DNA from: Bacteroidota bacterium
GTDB taxonomy: Bacteria; Zhuqueibacterota; JdFR-76; DREG01
Reading direction: 5' to 3'
Length of the DNA: 6,505 bases
Assembly (NCBI GenBank): GCA_030624545.1
Contig: JAUXJX010000121.1
Coordinates: forward strand, 1 to 6,505
Shown here: positions 1 to 5,494 of the stretch, in pieces
Position numbering within the stretch: the stretch's first letter is position 1
Layout: each line of letters begins with the position of its first letter
Translations under genes and position numbers: made by a program
The notes under the pieces: generated by a model
Databases searched by the model: none
What the model saw: the letters and a program-made list of their open reading frames with translations, nothing else
What the model was told of the DNA's origin: nothing

Positions 1-1
1 A

Positions 2-598
2 CACTTGACGGCGGAGGCGGCAACGGCCGAGACAATTGATCGCGCGAGGGCGGTCGAGCGTACCGCGATAACGATCGATCCGGCCGTTTACGACGCCTAT
101 GTGGGCCGGTATGCGCGTGGATCGGGACAGGTGATCGCAATCGTAAAGGAAAACGGGAAATTGATTTTGGCTTCGCCCGGGCTGCCCAAAATCGAATTGC
201 TGGCGGCATCGCAAACAAGGTTCTTTCAAAATTATGATGAAGACAAATTATCCTTTCACGTGGATGATTCCAGCAAAGCATTCTACCTGGTCATTCACCG
301 CGGCAATCGAGAGATTCGTTACGACAGAGTCCTGAAGGTAACTCGAGACGTCTTTCGCGAATATACAGGCAATTATTACTCTGATGAGCTGGATGTGGCT
401 TACAAGCTTTTCATTGAGGACGGTCAGTTTTTTGTCAAGGTGGGGAATACCCCCAAAATCCAATCGGACATAATTAAGAAAGATGTGCTCGTGTGCCGGG
501 GAAATAAGGCAAATGTTGAACGAAATGCTTTCGGGAATATCGTGGGCTTTCGGTTGGATGCCGGCCGGGTACAGAATTTGAAGTTTGTAAGGAAGTGA
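2..598 (+). CDS. C-terminal part of a serine-hydrolase-type protein (two tandem DUF3471-like domains), 5' end outside window
   Basis: The reading frame is open to the left edge, so the gene almost certainly starts upstream. The TTG at position 5 has no visible ribosome binding site in the window and is unlikely to be the true start. Numbering from that TTG, the visible part holds two similar beta-rich modules. Module one spans about residues 22-108, with YVGRYARGSGQV, then KENGKLILASPGLPKIELL. Module two spans about 115-196, with YTGNYYSDELDVAYKLFIEDG and an end GFRLDAGRVQNLKFVRK. Such modules are known as accessory C-terminal domains after the catalytic domain of beta-lactamase-fold (CubicO / class C type) serine hydrolases, and related modules follow some S41 peptidases. 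No catalytic residues lie in the window, so enzyme class and substrate are open. The family assignment rests on recognising these motifs. The stop is TGA at 596-598. Confidence 0.7.
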   Translation, partial: HLTAEAATAETIDRARAVERTAITIDPAVYDAYVGRYARGSGQVIAIVKENGKLILASPGLPKIELLAASQTRFFQNYDEDKLSFHVDDSSKAFYLVIHRGNREIRYDRVLKVTRDVFREYTGNYYSDELDVAYKLFIEDGQFFVKVGNTPKIQSDIIKKDVLVCRGNKANVERNAFGNIVGFRLDAGRVQNLKFVRK

Positions 599-682
599 GA
601 AAAGTTTAGTTGCTTCTGAACACGGAGCCCCGACAAATTCGGAGCCTAGGGGCCACATTGAGCGTCGATAAGGTCGGGGTCA

Positions 683-725
683 CCCTTCGACGGAGTCTAT
701 CCTGAAAGGAGTGAAGGGCTCAGGA
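683..725. repeat. Degenerate dispersed palindromic intergenic element
   Basis: Two interleaved inverted repeats lie just before aroKB. CCCTTC (683-688) pairs with GAAGGG (713-718), and TCCTGA (700-705) pairs with TCAGGA (720-725). Because the arms interlock, the two hairpins exclude each other in simple secondary structure. The wording (CCTTCGAC, then CTCAGGATGGAC) resembles a palindromic intergenic element I recall seeing many times in various environmental bacterial genomes. That family resemblance is recollection and was not tested. No T-run follows, so it is not a clear terminator. Confidence 0.45.
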
Positions 726-741
726 TGGACGATAGAATATT

Positions 742-2349
742 ATGAAAACGAAACCACTGGATTCTAGCTCATTCCTTCATAACCGCGTCGTTCTCGCCGG
801 CATGATGGGAAGCGGAAAATCCACTGTAGGCAAGCTCATTGCAGAGCATTTGGGCTGGGAATTTGTCGATACTGATTCCATAATCGAGGAGCGAACCGGG
901 AATTCGATCCGGGAGATTTTTGAGCAGCATGGTGAAACCCATTTTCGCGCTCTCGAAAAGGAACTGGTTCGTGAGCTTCAATCCAAGAAAAATTGCGTCA
1001 TTGCAACCGGGGGCGGCATGCTCATTCCTGGAGAAAATCGAACGGCACTCGTCAAGGATTCACTTGTGGTTCATCTCAACGCGAGCATAGAAACGCTCAT
1101 GCACCGGCTGGAGGATACATCCAAGCGCCCCCTTCTTGGGAACAATCGCGAAGCAAAGTTGCAAAAAATCTACGACGAAAGAAAATCAATCTATGAGGGT
1201 CTTCCTGTCCAGATCACCACAGACGGTAAAACGGCAGACCAGATCGTTCAAGAAATCTTGATTCAATTGATGAAAACTCACAACGTTCTCTATTCCGGGG
1301 AATACTACGTTCACTCAGGCTTCAACCTGGTTTCTGTCCTGGCTGATTTGATGAAGGAAAGCAATCTGGCTTCGCCAATTGTGATCCTGGCCGACAAGCA
1401 ACTCTGGAATCTGTGCGGCAGTTGGTGGTTGCGGGAGTTGGAAAGTCATACCGGAGGGAAATTCGAATTCATAAAGATCCCACTTCCCGGCGACGAAAGC
1501 ACCAAATCCACGGAGACTGTGGTCAGCCTATGGGAACAACTCATCGAGAAAGAACTGCAGCGCAGCAGCGGCATGGTCGTCCTCGGCGGCGGCGTGTTGG
1601 GTGACGTGGGCGGATTTGTCGCTTCGACTTTGCTGCGAGGCATTCCACTGTTCCAGGTTCCGACTACCTTGTTGGCGCAGATCGATGCCGCCATCGGAGG
1701 GAAGACCGGGATCAATGTTAAATCAACCAAAAACATGGTTGGGAGCTTCTATCCTGCCAACCACACATTGATAGACCCGCTTTTTCTCCTGACTCAATCC
1801 CGGCGTGAATTTAGCTGCGGTCTGGCAGAAATGATCAAAGCGGCGGTGTTGGCAGATGCGAACTTTTTCGAGTTCTTAGAAGATAACGTGAGCACCCTCA
1901 TGCGCCGCAGGCTGGATGTTTTGCTGGCTGCCGTCGAGGGGGCGGCAAAAATCAAGCTCGAAATTGTCGCGGAAGACCTTCTCGATAGAACCGGCCGCCG
2001 GGCTTTACTAAATCTCGGCCATACCCTGGGACATGCCCTGGAATCTGTCAGCGAATTCGACCTGCGCCACGGAGAAGCAGTGGCGATTGGGATGGTCCTC
2101 GCAACGAGATTGGCAGTCAAACTCGGCCATTGTGAACCATCAGTATTGAAACGGCTCATTTCTTTGTTGGAATCTGCCGGACTTCCCACCACCGTCCCGG
2201 AATATCCCATCGAACCGATTCTGGCAAAGGTCAAGCTGGACAAAAAGCGCTCACACCATGTATTGCAATTTGTTATTCCTACTGAAATCGGCCAGGCGAA
2301 ATTGCTGCCTCTTGGATATGATAAGCTGCAGCTTGCGTTTGAGGATTAG
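742..2349 (+). CDS. aroKB: Bifunctional shikimate kinase / 3-dehydroquinate synthase (AroK-AroB fusion)
   Basis: One 535-residue cytoplasmic protein carries two shikimate-pathway enzymes. Residues about 13-174 are shikimate kinase (shikimate + ATP to shikimate 3-phosphate): Walker A GMMGSGKST at 20-28, DTD at 43-45 and R69 for shikimate, GGG at 90-92, lid KRPLLG with R129, and R147. Residues about 180-535 are 3-dehydroquinate synthase (DAHP to 3-dehydroquinate, NAD- and metal-dependent): PGDE..K at 249-255, GGGVLGDVGG at 282-291, D315 and K321, zinc ligands E363, H427 and H443, and R420, N424 and H431. Spacing matches the Aspergillus AroB site (E194, H271, H287). Both halves look catalytically complete. 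The start is well fixed: an in-frame TAG lies at 733-735, and the next Met (21) is inside the Walker A loop. No good ribosome binding site precedes it. AroK-AroB fusions are known elsewhere (e.g. Thermotoga). The two fused steps are not consecutive in the pathway; AroQ, encoded at 3105-3557, performs the step after AroB. Confidence 0.96.
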   Translation: MKTKPLDSSSFLHNRVVLAGMMGSGKSTVGKLIAEHLGWEFVDTDSIIEERTGNSIREIFEQHGETHFRALEKELVRELQSKKNCVIATGGGMLIPGENRTALVKDSLVVHLNASIETLMHRLEDTSKRPLLGNNREAKLQKIYDERKSIYEGLPVQITTDGKTADQIVQEILIQLMKTHNVLYSGEYYVHSGFNLVSVLADLMKESNLASPIVILADKQLWNLCGSWWLRELESHTGGKFEFIKIPLPGDESTKSTETVVSLWEQLIEKELQRSSGMVVLGGGVLGDVGGFVASTLLRGIPLFQVPTTLLAQIDAAIGGKTGINVKSTKNMVGSFYPANHTLIDPLFLLTQSRREFSCGLAEMIKAAVLADANFFEFLEDNVSTLMRRRLDVLLAAVEGAAKIKLEIVAEDLLDRTGRRALLNLGHTLGHALESVSEFDLRHGEAVAIGMVLATRLAVKLGHCEPSVLKRLISLLESAGLPTTVPEYPIEPILAKVKLDKKRSHHVLQFVIPTEIGQAKLLPLGYDKLQLAFED

Positions 2350-2361
2350 AAATGCTATTAT
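2333..2361 (+). promoter_or_regulatory. Candidate sigma-70-type promoter for the DUF433/DUF5615 pair
   Basis: TTGCGT (2333-2338) and TATTAT (2356-2361) are separated by exactly 17 bases. The -10 box matches TATAAT at five of six positions. The -35 box matches TTGACA only in its first three bases. It would overlap the last codons of aroKB and start transcription near 2368, about 80 bases before the DUF433 start. It is a plausible local promoter, but chance matches of this quality are common. Confidence 0.3.
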
Positions 2362-2390
2362 AACCACAGATTGCACGGATTTTCACGGAT
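2362..2390 (+). repeat. Intergenic repeat with tandem CACGGAT words
   Basis: AACCACAGA (2362-2370) is followed by CACGGAT at 2374-2380 and again at 2384-2390, a 10-base spacing that would put both copies on one face of the helix. The opening AACCACAGA recurs at 6325-6333 in the intergenic element beside the GxxExxY gene. I recall related words recurring in intergenic DNA of many environmental genomes. No matching inverted arm is visible here, so it may be half of a decayed element, or a binding site for the downstream antitoxin-like protein. Confidence 0.4.
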
Positions 2391-2436
2391 AAAAGCCCAC
2401 GAATATGGTGATTTGTACGGAATAATCGAAAGAGAT

Positions 2437-2443
2437 GAAAGGA
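2437..2443 (+). promoter_or_regulatory. Ribosome binding site of the DUF433 gene
   Basis: GAAAGGA ends six bases before the ATG at 2450, a normal Shine-Dalgarno distance. It supports this ATG as the start of the DUF433 protein. Confidence 0.7.
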
Positions 2444-2449
2444 CACTAA

Positions 2450-2692
2450 ATGAACCCTCTTTTGGAACGTATTTCAGTTGATCCAAACGTATGCTTTGGC
2501 AAGCCTTGCATTCGTGGGACGAGAATATGGGTATCGCTATTACTTGACTTTCTTGCCAATGGCATGAGCATTGAGGAAATTCTGGAAGAATATCCTCAAC
2601 TTACCGAGGAAGATATTCGTGCTGCTATCGCTTACGGTGCGGAGATGTCTCGAGAGCGCTACATTGAAATTCTATCTGGCGGAAATGAATGA
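2450..2692 (+). CDS. DUF433-family protein, likely antitoxin of a type II toxin-antitoxin pair
   Basis: This small 80-residue protein has the DUF433 signature: LERISVDPNVCFGKPCIRGT at residues 5-24, then R25, a hydrophobic helix (WVSLLLDFLANGMS, 27-40), and a second helical part EEILEEYPQLTEEDIRAAIAYG (42-63). The family folds as a small helix-turn-helix-like domain and is known to occur as an antitoxin, often next to PIN-like toxins. Here it directly precedes a DUF5615 PIN-like gene, and the two overlap by four bases (ATGA, 2689-2692), which indicates translational coupling. From this I infer that it neutralises the downstream protein and may bind its own promoter region, possibly the repeat at 2362-2390. 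It is close to full length for the family. The conserved C..GKPCI.GTR core is intact, so it is not obviously decayed. Confidence 0.88.
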   Translation: MNPLLERISVDPNVCFGKPCIRGTRIWVSLLLDFLANGMSIEEILEEYPQLTEEDIRAAIAYGAEMSRERYIEILSGGNE

Positions 2693-3060
2693 ACTTTAAG
2701 CTTGATGAAAATTTTGGAACTCGTGCCCAACAAATCTTTGCGGATACGGACCATGGAGTGAAGACTGTTCGCGACCAGGGGTTACAGGGTAGCTCAGACC
2801 GGAAACTTTACGAATTATGTTGCTCTGAGAAGTATTGTTTGGTCACGTTGGACCTGGATTTTTCCGATGTAACTCGGTTTCCACCCAGTAATTCAAGCGG
2901 TATCGTAGTCTTTCGAATGCCAAAGAATCCCAGCCTTCCGTTATTTGAACAACAGGCTCGTCAATTTTTGCAGGCACTAAAGACTTCTCCCATAGAAAAC
3001 AATCTCTGGATCGTCGAAGCTCGGCGGATTCGCATTCATCAATCTGAGGATTCCTCATAG
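2689..3060 (+). CDS. DUF5615-family PIN-like protein, likely toxin (putative ribonuclease)
   Basis: This 123-residue protein has the DUF5615 / Mut7-C-like PIN fold pattern. It opens with NFKLDENFGTRA, giving acidic residues D6 and E7. It continues with DHGVKTVRDQGLQGSSD (21-37, D37) and the core LVTLDLDFSDVTRFPP (51-66), giving D55, D57 and D60, then a strand GIVVFRMP. Acidic residues at these places form the metal site in PIN-like nucleases, so it is probably an RNase acting on cellular RNA. Neither activity nor target can be read from sequence. Its ATG sits inside the DUF433 stop (ATGA overlap), the classic antitoxin-first order. Length is normal for the family and all the core motifs are present, so the module looks intact. 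The gap to aroQ is only 44 bases and has no terminator-like hairpin. Confidence 0.87.
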   Translation: MNFKLDENFGTRAQQIFADTDHGVKTVRDQGLQGSSDRKLYELCCSEKYCLVTLDLDFSDVTRFPPSNSSGIVVFRMPKNPSLPLFEQQARQFLQALKTSPIENNLWIVEARRIRIHQSEDSS

Positions 3061-3104
3061 CTTTTCAGATCGGCATAGAAACGAGGGCTGATACCGGAAA
3101 ATTA

Positions 3105-3557
3105 ATGACCAAGAAACAACTTCACATACTCGTCCTGCACGGCCCCAACTTAAACCTCCTCGGCGAAAGAGAGCCGGATATTTACGGCAAGACCACCCTT
3201 GAGGAAATCAATACCGAGCTAGTCCAGACTGGCAAAGACCAGGGTGCGGAAGTCAAGTGTTTTCAATCCAATCATGAAGGCCAACTGGTGGATTGGCTGC
3301 ACGAGTATCGCAGTTGGGCGGATGGCGTCATCATCAATCCTGGCGCGCTGACCCATTATGGCTTATCTCTTCACGACGCGATTACTGCAGTTGCCAAACC
3401 TGCAATTGAGGTTCATCTCTCCAACATATACGAGCGGGAAGTTTGGCGACGGAAGTCCGTCATCGCGGCGGCCTGCAAAGGAGTGATTGCTGGATTGGGG
3501 CCGGATGGATACTTTAAGGCGTTGAAACAGGTCCTCAAAATACTTCGCAGTGATTAA
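3105..3557 (+). CDS. aroQ: 3-dehydroquinate dehydratase, type II
   Basis: This 150-residue cytoplasmic enzyme dehydrates 3-dehydroquinate to 3-dehydroshikimate, the third step of chorismate synthesis, and type II enzymes form dodecamers. The family pattern is complete: HGPNLNLLGEREPDIYG (12-28) with lid Arg R22 and catalytic Tyr Y27; QSNHEGQLVDWLHE (54-67); NPGALTHY (78-85) with N78 and catalytic His H84; IEVHLSN (101-107) with E102 and H104; and R111 and R115. These align one-to-one with Mycobacterium tuberculosis AroQ R19, Y24, N75, H81, E99, H101, R108 and R112. Small deviations are H90 where LRDA is usual, and W114 where Phe is common. Length is typical. There is no good Shine-Dalgarno at normal distance (GAGGG lies 17 bases upstream), which suggests low initiation or reliance on upstream translation. 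It uses the product of the AroB half of aroKB. Confidence 0.96.
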   Translation: MTKKQLHILVLHGPNLNLLGEREPDIYGKTTLEEINTELVQTGKDQGAEVKCFQSNHEGQLVDWLHEYRSWADGVIINPGALTHYGLSLHDAITAVAKPAIEVHLSNIYEREVWRRKSVIAAACKGVIAGLGPDGYFKALKQVLKILRSD

Positions 3558-3604
3558 TGAACCATTCAACACCGTCTGTTGTGTTCGGCGTCTTTTTGGC
3601 CTGT

Positions 3605-3626
3605 CCGCCGCCAGGCGGGTGTTTTT
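3605..3626 (+). terminator. Candidate Rho-independent terminator after aroQ
   Basis: CCGCC (3605-3609) and GGCGG (3614-3618) form a perfect five-pair GC stem around a GCCA loop, extendable by T-G wobble pairs. Five T residues follow at 3622-3626. It lies about 48 bases after the aroQ stop, in the right place to end the shikimate transcript and separate it from the amidohydrolase gene. The stem is short, so efficiency is uncertain. Confidence 0.55.
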
Positions 3627-3699
3627 CAGTGTTTGAATCTTTGGAATCAATTTCCCCGTCAGTTAACCTCAAAATAATAGATGTAAATTCGTTCGAATG

Positions 3700-3706
3700 A
3701 AAGGAG
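3700..3706 (+). promoter_or_regulatory. Strong ribosome binding site of the amidohydrolase gene
   Basis: AAAGGAG lies seven bases before the ATG at 3714. This near-consensus Shine-Dalgarno fixes the start and so keeps the Tat signal within the protein. It contrasts with the weak sites before aroKB and aroQ. Confidence 0.8.
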
Positions 3707-3713
3707 CGACCGG

Positions 3714-5414
3714 ATGGCAAGAAAGCGCACTCCAACCCGCAGGGAGTTCATCCGCGATGCAGGATTGGGCCTCGGTGGGGTAACCCTCGGATATGGCTTG
3801 TTACGCGTTAACGGCTGCAGCTCCATAGAGGATTTTGACACAATCATCGAAAATGCAATGGCCTTCGATGGCATGGGAAATCCTCCCATTGATGCAGATA
3901 TAGGCATTAATGAGGGGCGTATTGCAGAGATAGGCAACCTCTCCAGCCGAGGCGCGTCCACACGCCTCTCCGCAAAAGGATATGCCGTGGCGCCCGGTTT
4001 TATCGACATCCATTCGCACACCGATTACGAACTGTTGATCGACCCGAAGGCTGAAAGCAAAATCCGACAGGGCGTGACCACGGAAGTACTGGGTCAGGAT
4101 GGCGGCTCGGTGGCTCCTCTTACAGAGAGAGCAAGGGAACAGCTCAACGAAAGATACATGGCGGACCATGGAATCCCAATCGATTGGCTGGACTTCGCCG
4201 GTTTCTACAAGCGCCTTCGGGAGAATGGCACAGCCGTCAATTGGCTTACCATGGTCGGGCAGGGAACGCTGCGGGCACATGTAGTTGGATATGATGATCG
4301 ACCTGCGACGGATGACGAAATCAAAGAGATGCAGCGTTTGGCTTTAGAATGCATCGGACAAGGTGTGTGGGGCATCTCTTCCGGTTTGGAATACACGCCG
4401 GGCAGCTATGCCAGCACGGAGGAAATCGTCAAAGTCTGCTCGGTATTCAAGGACAAAGCAGCGATCTACTCAACTCATATGCGCAACGAAGACGATGAAG
4501 TCGAAGAGGCCCTGCAGGAGGCGATTACCATTGCACGATCTGCCGGAATCGGTTTTCAGGTTGCCCACCTCAAAGCGCAGGGGAAGCGCAACTGGCATCG
4601 AGCTCCCAAGATTTTGAAAATGCTGGAAGATGCCAGGGAATCCGGCATGCAGGTGGCGGCGGACCGTTACCCCTATGAAGCCTACAGCACCGGTCTGTCC
4701 TCACTATTTCCGCTGTGGAGCCGGGAGGGCGGCACGAAAAAATTTCTGGAACGCTTGGAAGACGACGAGCAATTCCGAAAAATCCGCGTCGATGTGCAGG
4801 AAAAAATTGATAGGTTGGGCGAGTGGGATGCCGTGATGATCAGCAGCTTGCGGTTGGAAAAGAATAAGTGGATGCTCGGCAAACGCATGACGGAGATTGC
4901 CCGGCAGTTGAACCAGGACGTCTTCGAATGTACGCGCCGTCTCGTCCTCGAAGAGGAGAACCGGGTTGGTATGTGTGGATTTGGTATGAGCGAGGAGAAC
5001 ACACGTTTGATCATCAAGCATCCGCTGGTTGCCATCGATTCTGACGGCGGCGCACGGGCCACCGAGGGGCCTCTAAGCGAAGGACATCCACATCCACGGA
5101 ATTTCGGGACATTTCCCAGGGTGCTGGGGAAATATGCCCGCGACGAAAAGCTGTTCCCACTTGAAGAAGCGGTTCGCAAAATGACTTCGCTGCCCGCATC
5201 GATACTTGGACTGAAAGATCGAGGGATGCTCAGGAAAGGCGCATTCGCGGATTTGGTGATTTTTGATCCCGACAAAGTCGCCGATCAGGCCACCTTTGAG
5301 AATCCCAAGCAATATCCCGTGGGGATACCTTACGTGATGGTGAATGGGGAGTTCGTTATTTTCCAAGGAGAGCATACGGGGAAGTTGTCGGGTCGAGTTT
5401 TATTGAAAGCTTAA
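3714..5414 (+). CDS. Exported amidohydrolase, N-acyl-D-amino-acid deacylase (D-aminoacylase) family
   Basis: This 566-residue protein starts with a twin-arginine signal, TRREFIRD (8-15), followed by a Gly/Leu-rich hydrophobic stretch (16-30), so it is probably exported folded. VNGC at 32-35 could be a lipobox (C35), though Asn at -2 is unusual. The body is an amidohydrolase-superfamily TIM barrel with flanking beta domain: IIENAMAFDG (44-53), PGFIDIHSHTD (94-104, metal ligands H100 and H102), THMRNE (253-258, H254), VAHLKAQGKRNW (282-293, H284), and IDSDGG (441-446, catalytic Asp D444). This matches the D-aminoacylase / N-acyl-D-glutamate deacylase family, which hydrolyses N-acyl-D-amino acids. 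The metal-binding Cys of the characterised Alcaligenes enzyme (in GNCG) appears to be replaced by D128 in GQDGG, so substrate and metal site may differ. A peptidoglycan- or D-amino-acid-derived substrate is inferred from family and location. It is probably transcribed separately from aroQ. Confidence 0.87.
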   Translation: MARKRTPTRREFIRDAGLGLGGVTLGYGLLRVNGCSSIEDFDTIIENAMAFDGMGNPPIDADIGINEGRIAEIGNLSSRGASTRLSAKGYAVAPGFIDIHSHTDYELLIDPKAESKIRQGVTTEVLGQDGGSVAPLTERAREQLNERYMADHGIPIDWLDFAGFYKRLRENGTAVNWLTMVGQGTLRAHVVGYDDRPATDDEIKEMQRLALECIGQGVWGISSGLEYTPGSYASTEEIVKVCSVFKDKAAIYSTHMRNEDDEVEEALQEAITIARSAGIGFQVAHLKAQGKRNWHRAPKILKMLEDARESGMQVAADRYPYEAYSTGLSSLFPLWSREGGTKKFLERLEDDEQFRKIRVDVQEKIDRLGEWDAVMISSLRLEKNKWMLGKRMTEIARQLNQDVFECTRRLVLEEENRVGMCGFGMSEENTRLIIKHPLVAIDSDGGARATEGPLSEGHPHPRNFGTFPRVLGKYARDEKLFPLEEAVRKMTSLPASILGLKDRGMLRKGAFADLVIFDPDKVADQATFENPKQYPVGIPYVMVNGEFVIFQGEHTGKLSGRVLLKA

Positions 5415-5468
5415 CCACTCAACCTCCCGCAGGTTCTTGAAAGAATAGGTCTGAAATAATAAATCCCG

Positions 5469-5490
5469 ACCGCCCGGCTATTACGGCGGT
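5469..5490. terminator. Candidate shared terminator between convergent genes
   Basis: ACCGCC (5469-5474) and GGCGGT (5485-5490) form a six-pair stem with a ten-base loop. It lies 55 bases after the amidohydrolase stop and directly downstream of the minus-strand DUF4097 stop (5495-5497). T-rich bases follow on both sides: TTGCTTT on the plus strand, and a loose T/A stretch read on the minus strand. Position and symmetry fit a bidirectional terminator, but neither T-run is strong. Confidence 0.45.
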
Positions 5491-5494
5491 TGCT

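Noticed and set aside
627..653. GCCCC (627-631) and GGGGC (649-653) as a terminator for the hydrolase gene, with CCCCGAC/GTCGGGG (628-634/673-679) as an alternative pairing
   Set aside because: The stems are short, the loops are long (17 and 38 bases) and there is no T-run. A transcript end here is possible but not supported.
248..658. Minus-strand open frame of 136 codons opposite the hydrolase C-terminus
   Set aside because: It lies antisense to a well-supported coding frame, has no recognisable domain, and extends into the intergenic DNA. Treated as a shadow.
1794..2243. Minus-strand open frame of 149 codons within aroKB
   Set aside because: It is antisense to the zinc-site region of dehydroquinate synthase, with low-complexity Ser/Arg-rich content.
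3570..3597. ACACCG / CGGCGT followed by TTTTT as a second terminator after aroQ
   Set aside because: The stem has a mismatch and an 11-base loop. The perfect GC stem at 3605-3618 with its own T-run is the better candidate.
3627..3713. Promoter for the amidohydrolase gene
   Set aside because: AT-rich words such as AATAAT exist, but I found no -35/-10 pair at acceptable spacing, so no promoter is called.
4682..5275. Minus-strand open frame of 197 codons inside the amidohydrolase gene
   Set aside because: It is fully antisense to conserved amidohydrolase motifs, and its Ser/Arg-rich composition is typical of an antisense translation. No domain recognised.
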